Source: Campylobacter concisus (GTDB lineage: Bacteria > Campylobacterota > Campylobacteria > Campylobacterales > Campylobacteraceae). Taken from it: a stretch of DNA of 64,000 nucleotides. A program made the translations under genes and the position numbers. The notes under the pieces are model-generated. The model did not search any database and was not told the origin of the DNA. It saw nothing but the letters and a program-made list of their open reading frames with translations. The DNA lies in assembly GCF_003048375.1 (NCBI RefSeq), contig NZ_CP021642.1, forward strand, positions 1,116,001 through 1,180,000. The letters are read 5' to 3'. Positions 36,018 through 46,255 of the stretch are shown in pieces (the stretch's first letter is position 1; every line of letters starts with the position of its first letter).

Positions 36018-36544
36018 GAATTTTCTAAGATATCTCTAGCGCCTTTTACTAAAATCTCTCCACTATCCAAATTTACGCTTTCAATAAAGCGCTCCAAATA
36101 TGGAATGTAGAAATTCTTTGGTTTACCACCTGCGATAAGCTCTTCATCAGTTTTTATGTATAAAAGTGAATTTGCAAAATTATCTTGGATATCTTCTACG
36201 ACACCCAAAATTTCACCATTTTCTACAACTTTTAAGCCAACAATATCAAACTGAAAAAATTCATCTTTTTTTAGTTTGCAGTTTTTTCTGGTGAGCTCTT
36301 TTGTAGTATAAATAGTTTTGTTTACAAGTGTTTTAGCTAAGTCTAAGTCATCAAAATTTTCAAACAAAACCAGCTCTTTTGATCTGTTATAATCTTTTAT
36401 GATGAGCTGATCATTGTTTTTATCAAAAAAAGTCGCGCCCTTTTTAAATTGCTCTGGGAAGTCGCTCTTGTTGTGAAGCTTTAAATAGCCCTTTAAACCA
36501 ACACATCTACCGATGGTAGCGACTTCAACAATATCACTATTCAA
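36014..36544 (-). CDS. rimM: 16S rRNA processing protein RimM
   Basis: 176 residues, two-domain RimM (N-terminal [24 protein letters not shown]-terminal PRC-barrel-like, [18 protein letters not shown]). Binds ribosomal protein S19 and helps mature the 30S head. The start seems to be TTG at 36544, overlapping the khpA 3' end, so it is translationally coupled; no nearby ATG fits. Confidence 0.94.
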   Translation of the reverse strand: MNSDIVEVATIGRCVGLKGYLKLHNKSDFPEQFKKGATFFDKNNDQLIIKDYNRSKELVLFENFDDLDLAKTLVNKTIYTTKELTRKNCKLKKDEFFQFDIVGLKVVENGEILGVVEDIQDNFANSLLYIKTDEELIAGGKPKNFYIPYLERFIESVNLDSGEILVKGARDILENS

Positions 36545-36779
36545 TAGCTTTTACCGTTACTCTATAACTTGTATTGTCTTTGGCTTTACAGCCAATAATA
36601 ACGGTCTTTATAGCATTTATCATTTTGCCGTCTTTACCGATAAGCTTTCCAGTATCAACCTTATCAGCACTTATAATGATCTCGACAAAATTTTCACCAA
36701 GCTCTTGACGCTCAATAGTCACCTTTTCAGGAAAATCAGCTATAAGCTTGGCGTATTCGTATAAAAAATTTTCAACCAT
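36537..36779 (-). CDS. khpA: KH-domain RNA-binding protein KhpA
   Basis: 80 residues, one KH domain with the GKDGKMINAIKT loop (GxxG variant) near 49-60. Conserved between rpsP and rimM in many bacteria; binds RNA and, elsewhere, partners with KhpB. Start overlaps the rpsP stop by one base (TAATG). Confidence 0.93.
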   Translation of the reverse strand: MVENFLYEYAKLIADFPEKVTIERQELGENFVEIIISADKVDTGKLIGKDGKMINAIKTVIIGCKAKDNTSYRVTVKAIE

Positions 36780-37006
36780 TATTTTGTAATTTGTGCAACT
36801 CTGTCGCTAAGTTTAGCACCGACACTTTTCCAGTAATCCAATCTCTCTTTGTTGAAATTTATAACATTTGGCTCAACCATAGGGTTGTAATAACCAATGC
36901 TCTCTATCCAACCGCTATCGCGTCTTTTTCTGCTATCTGTAACAACTATACGATAAAAAGGTCTTTTTTTGCGTCCCATTCTTGTTAGTCTTACTACTGT
37001 TGCCAT
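36779..37006 (-). CDS. rpsP: 30S ribosomal protein S16
   Basis: 75 residues from ATG 37006, which follows GAGGAG; the frame extends upstream but without a start signal. [21 protein letters not shown] and SIGYYNPM are diagnostic. Confidence 0.98.
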   Translation of the reverse strand: MATVVRLTRMGRKKRPFYRIVVTDSRKRRDSGWIESIGYYNPMVEPNVINFNKERLDYWKSVGAKLSDRVAQITK

Positions 37007-37077
37007 ATTATATTCTCCTCTTGTTTTTAAATAAAGCTTAAATTTAGATAACAAATATCCAAATTTAAACCCTTTTA

Positions 37078-38418
37078 TCAAACAGGTCTTTTTAAATTTG
37101 CTTGTGAAAGCATATTTGCAAGTCCCTTTGCTCCGCCCTTTCCTGAAAATTTCTTAGCAAGCTTTGAAGCATTTTCAAACTGCTTTAAAAAGCGATTTAC
37201 CTCTACTTGAGATAGTCCAGAGCCAGCTGCCAAACGCCTTTTTCTACTATTGTTTAAAAGGTCTGGATTTTCACGCTCTTTTTGCGTCATAGAGTTTATC
37301 ATAGCCTTAATATGCAAAATTTCTTTTGAATTATCAAGGTCTATATCTTTTATCTGATTTGCAATATTTGAAAGTCCAGGTATCATCCCCATCAAAGATT
37401 TCATACTACCAAGTTTTTTAACGCTTTCCATTTGATCCAAAAAGTCATTAAAGTTAAATTGACCTTTTTTTATCTTTTGATTTAGACGTTTTGCCTCTTT
37501 TTCATCGATAATAGTCGATGTTTTCTCTACCAAAGTAGCTAGGTCGCCCTCGCCCATTATACGGCTTACGATACGGTCTGGTATAAAGCTCTCGATATCA
37601 GCTACTTTCTCGCCAGTACCAACAAATCTAAGTGGGATATTTAGCTGTTTTGCGATACTAATAGCTACGCCGCCCTTTGAGTCAGAGTCAAATTTAGAAA
37701 GGATAACTCCAGAAATTCCCAAAATTTCATTAAAACTTGTAGCTGTCTTTACGGCATCTTGTCCGCTCATAGCGTCAGCTACGTAGAAAATTTCATGTGG
37801 ATTTATCGCATTTTTTACATCTTTTATCTCTTGCATCAACTTTTCATCGATCGCAAGACGACCAGCAGTATCCACTAAAAGCACGTCATAAAGGCCGCTT
37901 TTTGCTTTTTCTAGTGCTTCTTTTGCTACTTTTATAGGGTTGTTTTCATTTTCTATATAAAAAAGATCGATATCATTTGCAACGCAGAGCTGTTTTAGCT
38001 GCTCAACCGCTGCTAATCTTTGCAAGTCGCAAGCCGCAACTAAAACTTTTTTCTTTCTTAGCTTTAGATAGTTTGCAAGCTTGATAGTTGTCGTTGTTTT
38101 ACCGCTACCTTGCAAGCCAGCCATCAAAACAATGGTCGGTGCAACTGGTGCATAGACAAAGCCTTGGTTGCCAGGAGCTGTTAAGATAGTAGTTAAATTT
38201 GACTTGATCGCATCTAAGAAATTCTTTTGACCAACGCCAGTTTGCTTTAGTTCGCTTTCGATAGACGCGAGTAGATCTTTAGTGACTTTGTGGTGAACAT
38301 CAGCTTTTAAAAGAGCTTTTTTGAGCACGTCAAGTGCGTTTTTTAGAGCTTTTTCGTCATCTACAAAACGTATCTTGCTAACAGCTAATCTAAAAGACTC
38401 GCTAATTTGTTCGAACAC
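37078..38418 (-). CDS. ffh: Signal recognition particle protein
   Basis: 446 residues. SRP54 GTPase that targets nascent membrane proteins. NG domain with [21 protein letters not shown] and the [10 protein letters not shown] motif; methionine-rich M domain (about 300-446, [19 protein letters not shown]). GTG start at 38418 follows AAAGGTG. First gene of the leftward ribosomal cluster. Confidence 0.98.
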   Translation of the reverse strand: MFEQISESFRLAVSKIRFVDDEKALKNALDVLKKALLKADVHHKVTKDLLASIESELKQTGVGQKNFLDAIKSNLTTILTAPGNQGFVYAPVAPTIVLMAGLQGSGKTTTTIKLANYLKLRKKKVLVAACDLQRLAAVEQLKQLCVANDIDLFYIENENNPIKVAKEALEKAKSGLYDVLLVDTAGRLAIDEKLMQEIKDVKNAINPHEIFYVADAMSGQDAVKTATSFNEILGISGVILSKFDSDSKGGVAISIAKQLNIPLRFVGTGEKVADIESFIPDRIVSRIMGEGDLATLVEKTSTIIDEKEAKRLNQKIKKGQFNFNDFLDQMESVKKLGSMKSLMGMIPGLSNIANQIKDIDLDNSKEILHIKAMINSMTQKERENPDLLNNSRKRRLAAGSGLSQVEVNRFLKQFENASKLAKKFSGKGGAKGLANMLSQANLKRPV

Positions 38419-38481
38419 TAATCACCTTTCGTAAGTTGTTATTAAAGGGCGTATATTACTAAATAATTTCTTTATTGCTCT

Positions 38482-39240
38482 TTAAATTTCAAATTTATTA
38501 GATAGCTCAAATCCAAGAGAGTTAAATTCTCTTGGGATCGGCGCTTTAAATTTATAGTTTAAAAGAGCGATAGAATAGGCATGCAAAAACATTCTATTTG
38601 CCCTATTTTTGCCGTATTTCTCATCGCCAACGATAGGTAAATTTAAGCTAGCCAAATGCACTCTTATCTGATGCGTCCTACCTGTTTTTATGGCAACTTT
38701 TACCAGCGTTTTTTTGCCCACAACCATGAGCGGTGAGATTTCACTGATCGCCTCTTTGCCATCTTTTGAGATCTTTGAGAAGGCGCCATTTTTATTTTTT
38801 ATCGTTAAGATCGGCTCATTTACGACGACCTCCTCGCTCATGATGCCCCTAACTGCTGCCACGTAAATTTTCTCAACCTTCATCTTTTTAAACTCATTTA
38901 TGGCAAGGCTCGCAAATTCGTCATTTTTTACAAGAAGCAGCACGCCGCTTGTGTCTTTATCGAGCCTGTGAAGGAGTGGAAATTTATAAATTTGACTAAT
39001 TTTTTCGCTAGTTATGGCAGCTGGTTTGTTAATGGCTATTAAATTTTCATCTTCAAAGATAATGCTTGGCTTTGGCATCTCTTCGACGCTAAATTTAGTA
39101 TTTTCGCTCATTAGCGCACGAGCGATCATCACTTTTTGTCCCTTGGCATAGACTAGCCCGCTGTCGATTAGCTCCTTTGCCTCGTTGTTTGAGATATTTT
39201 TTTGTTTGGCTAAAATTTTATACGCTTTTTCTTCACTCAT
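38482..39240 (-). CDS. RluA-family rRNA/tRNA pseudouridine synthase
   Basis: 252 residues. An S4-like N terminus (about 1-50) precedes the catalytic domain with HRLDKDTSGVLLL (catalytic aspartate), and the closing motifs KTGRTHQIRVHLA and VGDEKYG. The target uridine is not predictable from sequence. Overlaps the waaA stop by 4 bases and likely cotranscribed with it. Confidence 0.9.
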   Translation of the reverse strand: MSEEKAYKILAKQKNISNNEAKELIDSGLVYAKGQKVMIARALMSENTKFSVEEMPKPSIIFEDENLIAINKPAAITSEKISQIYKFPLLHRLDKDTSGVLLLVKNDEFASLAINEFKKMKVEKIYVAAVRGIMSEEVVVNEPILTIKNKNGAFSKISKDGKEAISEISPLMVVGKKTLVKVAIKTGRTHQIRVHLASLNLPIVGDEKYGKNRANRMFLHAYSIALLNYKFKAPIPREFNSLGFELSNKFEI

Positions 39241-40373
39241 AAAGTGCTCCTTATATCTTCTATGATCGCATCAGCGCTTGCTTGCACGGCGATCTTGCTC
39301 TTTTTGGCGTCACTATCTATTATGTCACCGATCTCGCTTGCTTTTGCGATGTAGATGTTTTCAACTAGGCCAAATAGCGTCTTTTGATTAAATATAAACT
39401 CGCCGCTAATTATCACTGGGCTAAATTGTGCGCACTCGATTGGATTGTGCCCACCGATATTTGGCACAAAACTGCCTCCAAGTACGACTACATCGCTAAT
39501 AGCATAGATATTTACAAGCTCGCCTAAAGTATCAAGCAAATTTACTTTAGCTTCAAATTTATGCTTTTGGCTAAATTTAGCAAAGCTAAAGTCATACTTT
39601 TTAGCGTAATCGCTCGCTAGCTTTTCCACTTCAGCAAATCTCTCAGGGTGGCGTGGTGCGATGATTAAAAGATCGTTTTCTTTTAAATTTAAATTATCTA
39701 AAATCATCTCTTCTTCGCCAGTATGTGTGCTTGCTAGCACGATCACTCTAACTTTTGGCTTTTCATAAATTTTGCTTACACTTGGTAAAAACGCAGCTTT
39801 TATGTTGCCAACGACCTCTATTTCGCCTGCTCCAAGCGACTTTAGCCGCTCTTTATCAAGCTCGCTTTGGGCGTAAATTTTATCTATAAATTTAAAAAGA
39901 TATCTGTAAAAAAAGCCAAATATCAAGTAGCTTTTGTAACTTCTATCTGAAATTCTTGCATTTATGAGTATCACTCGACTGCCTTTTAGCTTCGCCATGA
40001 AAACTAGCATGAGCCAAAGCTCAGCCTCAAAAATGACTAAAATTTTGCTCTTTTTTAGCCAAAATGGCAAGAAAATTTCAAATGGCAAAAATCTTGTGTT
40101 AGCACAAATTTTACTTGCTGCTTCAAAGCCCGTATTTGTCACCACGCTTATGGCTTTGCTATCAAATTTTTGCATCAAAGGCTTAAGCGCTTGCACCTCG
40201 CCAAATGAGCAAGCGTGAAAATGCACATCCGCGTCTTTAAATTTAGGATTATTAAAGAGAAAAAAACGTGCCGGGATCGATCTATGGTATTTTTTTTTGA
40301 AACTTAACAAAAGTAGAAAAATAGCCCCAAAAAAATAGAGTATTGAGGCTAAAAAATAATATATTATTATCAC
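39237..40373 (-). CDS. waaA: 3-deoxy-D-manno-octulosonic acid (Kdo) transferase
   Basis: 378 residues. Adds Kdo to lipid A at the inner membrane. One N-terminal membrane helix (about 3-24), then a GT-B glycosyltransferase with HACSFGEVQALKPL (catalytic glutamate), LIIAPRHPERF and GGSFVPNIGGHNPIECAQF. Slightly shorter than E. coli WaaA. The GTG start at 40373 has no clear ribosome site, so the start is less sure. Confidence 0.94.
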   Translation of the reverse strand: MIIIYYFLASILYFFGAIFLLLLSFKKKYHRSIPARFFLFNNPKFKDADVHFHACSFGEVQALKPLMQKFDSKAISVVTNTGFEAASKICANTRFLPFEIFLPFWLKKSKILVIFEAELWLMLVFMAKLKGSRVILINARISDRSYKSYLIFGFFYRYLFKFIDKIYAQSELDKERLKSLGAGEIEVVGNIKAAFLPSVSKIYEKPKVRVIVLASTHTGEEEMILDNLNLKENDLLIIAPRHPERFAEVEKLASDYAKKYDFSFAKFSQKHKFEAKVNLLDTLGELVNIYAISDVVVLGGSFVPNIGGHNPIECAQFSPVIISGEFIFNQKTLFGLVENIYIAKASEIGDIIDSDAKKSKIAVQASADAIIEDIRSTL

Positions 40374-40381
40374 GAAATGTG

Positions 40382-41089
40382 TTATTGTTCTTGTTTATAC
40401 AAAATTCTGCCACAATGCGGGCAAGTAACGATATCTTCGCCTTTTACAACCGCAGAGAAAGTTTTATCATTTATCTGCATAAAGCAACCATAACAAGCTT
40501 GTTTTTTAACAGGCACAACGGCTGTGTTGTGAGCCCATTTTCTTATTTTTTCATAAAATGCTAGGATTTTTTGGTTCATCGCAGCGACAAGTTTATCTTT
40601 TTTAGCATAGACCTCTTTGCGCTCCTTTTCGATCTTTTCAAGCTCAGATGAAACCTCGCTTTTTATCTTTTCTAAATTTCCTTCAAGCTCTGTTTTTTTA
40701 GCGTTTAGCTCATCTTTTTGAGCATTTTTATTGTCTATTAGTTTTTCAAGTCTAGCGATCTCTTCATTTGCTGCTTCAAGTTGCTCTTTTGCGATATCTT
40801 CTTCAAGACCTAGTGCTTTTATCTCTTTTTCGCTTTTTGCGCTTGAGCTTTTTTTAGCCACATCTTTGATCTTAGCACTAAATTCTGCGATATGAGCGTT
40901 TGTGCCTGATTTTTGTGATTTTAGATCATTTACCTCTTCGTCAAGTCTTTCTGCATTAACCGCTATAGTTTCACACTCTTCTTCTATGCTTTTATAGGCT
41001 TTTTCTACTTCTTGTATGCGCGGTGTGAAGCCGTCTATTTGTTTGTCAAGATCAGATAATTCAACTAATTGTTGCAAATATTTATTCAT
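40382..41089 (-). CDS. Coiled-coil protein with C4 zinc ribbon
   Basis: 235 residues: a long antiparallel coiled coil (about 15-180, rich in K and E) followed by a zinc ribbon with CYGCFMQIN and CPHCGRIL pairs. This architecture (zf-RING_7 family; HP0958/Cj0706 in epsilonproteobacteria) is known: in H. pylori HP0958 binds the flagellin mRNA and the sigma-54 factor and is needed for flagella. So a flagellar regulatory role is plausible. ATG 41089 follows AAGGAAAC. Confidence 0.88.
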   Translation of the reverse strand: MNKYLQQLVELSDLDKQIDGFTPRIQEVEKAYKSIEEECETIAVNAERLDEEVNDLKSQKSGTNAHIAEFSAKIKDVAKKSSSAKSEKEIKALGLEEDIAKEQLEAANEEIARLEKLIDNKNAQKDELNAKKTELEGNLEKIKSEVSSELEKIEKERKEVYAKKDKLVAAMNQKILAFYEKIRKWAHNTAVVPVKKQACYGCFMQINDKTFSAVVKGEDIVTCPHCGRILYKQEQ

Positions 41090-41105
41090 AATGTTTCCTT
41101 TTTTG

Positions 41106-41828
41106 TTAGCAATATGTAAATGGGTTTTTAGAATTGCTTATTATAACTTCAATTTTTAGATTTTGCAAATATTTTGCTAAAAAATCACTAAAATAACGCT
41201 CGCTTTCATAGTGATTTATGTCGATCAAATTTAGTCCATTTTCCTTTGCATAAAGGGCTTGGTGATACTTTAGATCACCCGTTAAAAAGGCGTCTGCTTT
41301 GACCTCTTGGATGAGATCTGCGCCGCTTCCAGTGCAGATACAAATTTTAGAAATTTCATCTTTTGCATGAACGGCTCTTAAATTTTCTAGCCCAAGTTTT
41401 TCTTTTACAAATTTGCAAAGCTCGCCAAATTTCATCTTCACATCAGCGTAGATCAAAAAGCCCTCTTTGCTTGAAATTTCAAGCCCCAAAACCTGCGTCG
41501 CAAATTTTTCATTTAAAAATGCAAGGTCGGCATTTGTGTGAAGCGAGATGAGCGAGATATTTTTTATCACCATCTCTCTTATGAGCGAGCTTGGATAGAG
41601 GCTATAGTCTAGGCACTTTAGCCCCTTAAAAATGAGCGGATGGTGTGTAATAATGAGCGAGTTTGGCAAGACATTTTGCAAAAGCTCGCTATCAAGATCA
41701 AGGCTTAGATAAATTCGCTCAAATTCGCTGTCAAATGAGCCAACTTGCAGGCCGCTATTATCCCAAGACTCTTGGCTAGCAAAGGGGCAAATTTCATCTA
41801 AGATTTTATAAATTTCAGCTATTTTCAT
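41106..41828 (-). CDS. Nif3-like dinuclear metal protein (GTP cyclohydrolase I type 2)
   Basis: 240 residues from ATG 41828. Metal-binding histidines lie in ITHHPLIFKG (near 58), HTNAD (near 97) and DINHYESE near 215, all typical of Nif3/YbgI. The family binds two metals; its biochemical role is uncertain despite the common GTP cyclohydrolase label. Sits between glyQ and the zinc-ribbon gene as in C. jejuni. Confidence 0.92.
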   Translation of the reverse strand: MKIAEIYKILDEICPFASQESWDNSGLQVGSFDSEFERIYLSLDLDSELLQNVLPNSLIITHHPLIFKGLKCLDYSLYPSSLIREMVIKNISLISLHTNADLAFLNEKFATQVLGLEISSKEGFLIYADVKMKFGELCKFVKEKLGLENLRAVHAKDEISKICICTGSGADLIQEVKADAFLTGDLKYHQALYAKENGLNLIDINHYESERYFSDFLAKYLQNLKIEVIISNSKNPFTYC

Positions 41829-41834
41829 CAAATT

Positions 41835-42695
41835 TTACTTTTGCTCTAAGCTCTCTTTATATGTTAGCGCGCACTCTTTCGCAAGCTCGCGAATTTTTAA
41901 GATGTAGTCTTGTCTTTGCGTCACGCTTATCGCTCCGCGCGCGTCAAGGACGTTAAACGTATGAGCCGCAAGCATACAGTAGTCGTAAGCAGGCAGTGAA
42001 ATTTTAGCTTCCAAGCAACGCTTGCACTCGTTAAATGCGTTTTCAAACTGGTTAAAAAGCATATCAACATTTGCCACTTCAAAGTTATATTTGCTCCACT
42101 CATACTCGCCTTGTTTATGCACATCAGCGTAGGTTACGATCTTGCCATTAGAGTCATCCCAAACGATGTCGTAGACGCTATTTACGTCTTGTAGATACAT
42201 GGCTAAGCGCTCAAGGCCGTATGTTATCTCGCCAGATATGAGCTCGCATGCGATGCCGCCAACTTGTTGAAAATAGGTAAATTGCGTAACCTCCATGCCA
42301 TCTAGCCAGACCTCCCAGCCAAGTCCCCAAGCACCAAGTGTAGGGCTCTCCCAGTTGTCTTCGACAAAGCGGATGTCGTGATTTTTCAAATTTAGACCAA
42401 GTCTTTCAAGGCTTTTTAGATAAAGCTCTTGGATATTTTCTGGGCTTGGTTTTATGAGTACTTGAAACTGATAGTAAGCGCCAAGGCGGTTTGGGTTTTC
42501 GCCGTATCTGCCATCAGTCGGACGGCGGCTTGGAGCTACGTATGCGGTTGCCCATGGCTTTGGTCCAAGGCTTCTTAAAAATGTCGCTTGGTGATATGTG
42601 CCCGCACCTGCTGGCATGTCGTATGGCTGAAGTATGACGCAGCCTTGCTCTTGCCAATAGTTTTGAAGCGTTAGTATTATTTGTGAAAATGTCAT
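41835..42695 (-). CDS. glyQ: Glycyl-tRNA synthetase alpha subunit
   Basis: 286 residues, the usual alpha length of the alpha2-beta2 enzyme. Class II motifs: [21 protein letters not shown] and [18 protein letters not shown] (ATP binding), plus [14 protein letters not shown]. The beta subunit glyS is not adjacent. ATG 42695 follows AAAAGG. Confidence 0.98.
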   Translation of the reverse strand: MTFSQIILTLQNYWQEQGCVILQPYDMPAGAGTYHQATFLRSLGPKPWATAYVAPSRRPTDGRYGENPNRLGAYYQFQVLIKPSPENIQELYLKSLERLGLNLKNHDIRFVEDNWESPTLGAWGLGWEVWLDGMEVTQFTYFQQVGGIACELISGEITYGLERLAMYLQDVNSVYDIVWDDSNGKIVTYADVHKQGEYEWSKYNFEVANVDMLFNQFENAFNECKRCLEAKISLPAYDYCMLAAHTFNVLDARGAISVTQRQDYILKIRELAKECALTYKESLEQK

Positions 42696-42705
42696 TTTTT
42701 GCCTT

Positions 42706-43122
42706 TTATTTTATTGATATATAAATTTCTATTTTGTCTTTTAGGTATTTTTCAAAGTCTGTTTTATAGGTTCTTTTTAGCTCACTACTTTCAAAATATC
42801 TCCAAATTTCACCCCAAAATTTTGCAACATTTTGCGGCTCATTTGCAAAGCTAAAAAGAGCGTATTTTCCGCTTTGTATATCTAAATTTTCATCACCCTT
42901 TTGGCGTGATCTTGTGCCGATAAAGTTATCGTAATGTCCATTAAGATCACTTTCGTAATTGCAGTAAACGCTATAAATTTCGCTCTTGCCATCATAGAGC
43001 TCGCCCATAAATTTAGACCATAAAGCTGGAATTTTGCCCTTGCCGTCCATTTCATCTTCATTTTTAGTGCGAGTTTTTACTCCATAAATTTCAAAGCTAT
43101 CATCTAAATTTATAATCTTCAT
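42706..43122 (-). CDS. GyrI-like effector-binding-domain protein
   Basis: 138 residues. The pattern [49 protein letters not shown] and the closing FEKYLKD resembles stand-alone AraC-effector/GyrI-like domains (Cass2, YdeE). These bind small organic ligands or, for GyrI, gyrase; there is no DNA-binding domain. Function here unknown. It interrupts the glyQ-DUF3972-purE order known from C. jejuni, so it is probably an accessory insertion. Confidence 0.75.
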   Translation of the reverse strand: MKIINLDDSFEIYGVKTRTKNEDEMDGKGKIPALWSKFMGELYDGKSEIYSVYCNYESDLNGHYDNFIGTRSRQKGDENLDIQSGKYALFSFANEPQNVAKFWGEIWRYFESSELKRTYKTDFEKYLKDKIEIYISIK

Positions 43123-43125
43123 AAA

Positions 43126-43599
43126 CTACTTTTGTCCGTTAAAATTTTCAACCGCTTGGTTCCACATGAGCTTGTATTTTCGTTTTAAAAATTCAACTTC
43201 ATCTTGTGAAATTTTAAGCTGTTTTGTAAGCGTCTCGACCGTTTTTCTATCTTCATCATAGAGCTCTTGCATCGAAATGAGCGCCTCTTTTAAAAATTTA
43301 TTCTCATTTCTTAAGGTCTCAAGCGTCTCATCTTTTGCGTCAAGCACCTTTTCGTGTAAATTTAGTATCGTGCCAATCGTCTTTTCCACAAAGCTAAAAC
43401 CATCTTGGCTTTGTGGCTGCAAGGATAAATTTTGCGAAACACTAGGCACCACGCTCATCGTTCCCTCGCTCGCTTCTATCAAAATTTCTCCGTTTTCCTC
43501 TTTGGTTTTTAAAACGCCACGATTTATCATATCCTCGATAACTTCGCGCTCCAAGTGCACAAGTTTGCAAAATTCATCAACTCCAAGATAGGTCTGCAC
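43126..43599 (-). CDS. DUF3972 protein
   Basis: 157 residues. An N-terminal helix-turn-helix-like segment (YLGVDEFCKLVHLEREVIEDMINRGVLKT) and a C-terminal coiled coil (about 95-150). Recognised as the campylobacterial DUF3972 protein next to purE; function unknown. The GTG start at 43599 follows AAGGAGAAGCG. Confidence 0.8.
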   Translation of the reverse strand: MQTYLGVDEFCKLVHLEREVIEDMINRGVLKTKEENGEILIEASEGTMSVVPSVSQNLSLQPQSQDGFSFVEKTIGTILNLHEKVLDAKDETLETLRNENKFLKEALISMQELYDEDRKTVETLTKQLKISQDEVEFLKRKYKLMWNQAVENFNGQK

Positions 43600-43610
43600 C
43601 GCTTCTCCTT

Positions 43611-44105
43611 TTATAGTATCACTTCAACCTTTGAAGAGTCTTCCTCTAAAGCCTTTATCTTTGCCTCTCTGTCGGCCTTTAGCGCGTTTGCTAGCCCCTC
43701 ATCTTCAAGGGCTAAAATTTGCACCGCAAGATAGGCTGCATTTATTGCGCCAGCCTTGCCGATAGCCAAGGTCGCCACTGGCATACCACTTGGCATTTGC
43801 ACAGTTGAATAAAGTGCATCAACGCCGCTTAAAGCCGATCCTGCCATTGGTATGCCGATCACTGGCTTTGTTGTGTTTGCAGCGATCGCTCCAGCTAGGT
43901 GAGCCGCCATACCAGCAGCTGCGATAAAGACTTTTGCGCCCTTTTTCTCGGCATTTGCGACGTATTCGCTAGTTCTTTTTGGGCTTCTGTGGGCTGAGCT
44001 GATTATCAGTTCATATTTTACGCCAAATTTCTCCAGAGTCTTTGCCGTCTCGCTAACGATCTCATAGTCACTTTTACTTCCCATTATAATAGAAACAAAT
44101 TTCAT
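43611..44105 (-). CDS. purE: N5-carboxyaminoimidazole ribonucleotide mutase
   Basis: 164 residues. Class I PurE of de novo purine synthesis. Motifs IMGSKSDYEIV, SAHRSPKRT (catalytic histidine) and AAGMAAHLAGAIAANT are complete. ATG overlaps the U32 gene stop by 4 bases. Confidence 0.98.
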   Translation of the reverse strand: MKFVSIIMGSKSDYEIVSETAKTLEKFGVKYELIISSAHRSPKRTSEYVANAEKKGAKVFIAAAGMAAHLAGAIAANTTKPVIGIPMAGSALSGVDALYSTVQMPSGMPVATLAIGKAGAINAAYLAVQILALEDEGLANALKADREAKIKALEEDSSKVEVIL

Positions 44106-45361
44106 ATTTTCTCCCTTAAAAAACTAAATTTTGGCAGCTTAACGCCGAGGTTTATCTCATTTTCATTGCCGCTGTGAATTTCGCTCATAACCTTGCCTTT
44201 TTTGGTGATGAGCTGCTTAAATTTGATAAATTTCTTGCCATCTTGCGAATAGACCTTAGAGATTTCATTTTCACTATCATCTATATGCGAGCCAGTTGGC
44301 GCAACGATCTCGTAGCTCTTATCTGGGAAAATTTTATATTTACATTTAAAAAACTCACCATCTTCACTTATGGCATTTACCTGATGAGTGCCCTCTTCTA
44401 GGCTGCTCGTGTGATTTTGCGTATCGGTTCGTTCATAAGGTCTATGCACCAAGTAGCCGTCCGTAAAACCTCGATTTTTCAGCGTATTTATCTCATTTTC
44501 ATAAATTTGTGCGTCAAATTTATCGTCAATGGCGTCATCTATCGCCATTTTATAGGCTCTTGCCGTGCAAGCTGCGTAGTACTCGCTCTTTGTGCGACCC
44601 TCTATCTTAAAGCTATCAATGACACCGCTATCAACGATCTCTTTGATGTGTGAGATGAGGCAAAGATCCTTTGAATTCATGATGTGAGTGCCGTTTTCAT
44701 CCTCTTCTAGACGGAAAAGTACGCCGCTCTCTTCGTTTTTTGCGTAGAGTTCATACTTAAATCTGCAGTCATTTGCGCAACTGCCACGATTTGACATACG
44801 TCCGCTTTGCACTGAGCTTACCAAACATCTTCCAGAATAGGCAAAACACATCGAGCCATGGACGAAAATTTCGATATCAAGGGTTGGAATTTCCTCTTTT
44901 ATCTTTATAACATCTTTTAAATTCATCTCTCTAGCCACGACGATGCGTTTTGCGCCCATATCGTGATAAATTTTAGCATCCAGCACGTTCATAACGTTTG
45001 CCTGAGTAGAGAGGTGTATCTCGATATCTGGAGCGATCTCTTTTGCTAGGCTCATGACGCCTGGAGTTGCGATGATAAAGGCGTCTGGCTTCATCGCTGA
45101 GATGGTTTGTAAGTGCCTTTTTAGCGACTCTATCTGAGAGTTAAAAGGGAAGGCATTTATGGTCGCATAAAATTTCTTTCCCTTTTCGTGTGTGTAGTCT
45201 ATCGCCTCTTTGAAGGTCTCAAGGTTAAATTCCCTTGCCGATCTAGTCCTTAGCGAAAAGCTAGCCACCGAGCCATAAACAGCGTCGGCTCCATACTCAA
45301 GGGCGATTTTAAGTTTTGTTAAATTCCCAGCTGGAGATAAAAGCTCAGGCCTTTTTAGCAC
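44102..45361 (-). CDS. U32-family protein, probable tRNA uridine hydroxylation factor
   Basis: 419 residues. The U32 signature HGSMCFAYSGRCLVSS is intact with further cysteines (CANDCRF), probably iron-sulfur ligands. This subclass corresponds to TrhP (YegQ), required for 5-hydroxyuridine at tRNA position 34, rather than to a classic protease; that choice is from family knowledge. GTG start at 45361 shares one base with the cheZ stop (TAGTG), implying coupling. Confidence 0.88.
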   Translation of the reverse strand: MLKRPELLSPAGNLTKLKIALEYGADAVYGSVASFSLRTRSAREFNLETFKEAIDYTHEKGKKFYATINAFPFNSQIESLKRHLQTISAMKPDAFIIATPGVMSLAKEIAPDIEIHLSTQANVMNVLDAKIYHDMGAKRIVVAREMNLKDVIKIKEEIPTLDIEIFVHGSMCFAYSGRCLVSSVQSGRMSNRGSCANDCRFKYELYAKNEESGVLFRLEEDENGTHIMNSKDLCLISHIKEIVDSGVIDSFKIEGRTKSEYYAACTARAYKMAIDDAIDDKFDAQIYENEINTLKNRGFTDGYLVHRPYERTDTQNHTSSLEEGTHQVNAISEDGEFFKCKYKIFPDKSYEIVAPTGSHIDDSENEISKVYSQDGKKFIKFKQLITKKGKVMSEIHSGNENEINLGVKLPKFSFLREKI

Positions 45362-46119
45362 TATTTTTTACCCAGACTTTCTATCAAGGCTTCGATGTCG
45401 TCGTTGCTGACAAGGTTTTCAGTCGTTGTATCACCAGCGATATGAACAGCAGAGCCAACACGCTTATCATCATCGATACGACCTTCAAACAATGTATTCA
45501 TATATTTGCTAAGTGCCCTCATAACGTTGATAACACGCTCTATCTTTTGTCTGTGGATGTCTTGATACTGCATCATATCCATAGCCATCATGATCTCATC
45601 TTGTCCCATTTGTAAATTTGAGATGATATTATCGATCGTGCCAAGAAGCGAGTTATTGTTCTCCAAAGCTTCGCTAAATGCAGCAATATTTGGAAATTTC
45701 TCACTTAGTGTCGTAAATAACTCAACGTTTGAGTTTATCGCGTCTTTTAGGCTGTTTGAGTCGCTCTCAGCGTCCATAAAAAAGTTATTTATCGTCTCAA
45801 GCTTGTCAAACATCTGAGTAGCTTTCTCTTCGCTATCTCTTGTCACATCGTCAAGCTGATGTACCATTTTATGGTCTTCAGTCGGTGGTGGTGGTGGCCA
45901 AACGCCGTCTGCACTCACTCTGTAGTTTTCGCTCTGTTTTGAGCTACTCTCTGACTTTGCTTGTGGCTCATCTGCTTTAGCACTCATTGCCTCTGCAACT
46001 TCTGCTACCTCGTCTGTTTCCTCTTTGACGTCCGCGGTCTCTTGGCTGGCATCTTTAGTATCACCTAAATCATCCTCTAATCCGCCTGCCATAAGTGCGT
46101 CAAGTTCCTCTTGGGTCAT
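45361..46119 (-). CDS. cheZ: Chemotaxis phosphatase CheZ (epsilonproteobacterial type)
   Basis: 252 residues. The first 90 residues are acidic and low in complexity; the rest is helical, with MMQYQDIHRQKIERVINVM matching the CheZ core including the catalytic glutamine (Q in YQDIHRQ). The C terminus NDDIEALIESLGKK is the CheY-binding peptide. Starts with MTQEELDALMAGG, a CheY/FliM-like N-terminal motif. It dephosphorylates CheY-P. ATG 46119 follows AGGAGC. Confidence 0.9.
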   Translation of the reverse strand: MTQEELDALMAGGLEDDLGDTKDASQETADVKEETDEVAEVAEAMSAKADEPQAKSESSSKQSENYRVSADGVWPPPPPTEDHKMVHQLDDVTRDSEEKATQMFDKLETINNFFMDAESDSNSLKDAINSNVELFTTLSEKFPNIAAFSEALENNNSLLGTIDNIISNLQMGQDEIMMAMDMMQYQDIHRQKIERVINVMRALSKYMNTLFEGRIDDDKRVGSAVHIAGDTTTENLVSNDDIEALIESLGKK

Positions 46120-46255
46120 AAAAGCTCCTAATAAAATTTGCCTTGATTATATAGGATTTAAATAAAAAGAAAGTTTAAAAAGCATGCGTTTATCTTTAAA
46201 TTTATCAAATTTTAGGTAGCATTTTTGAAAAATAAACGACTTTAAAAGGCTAAAA

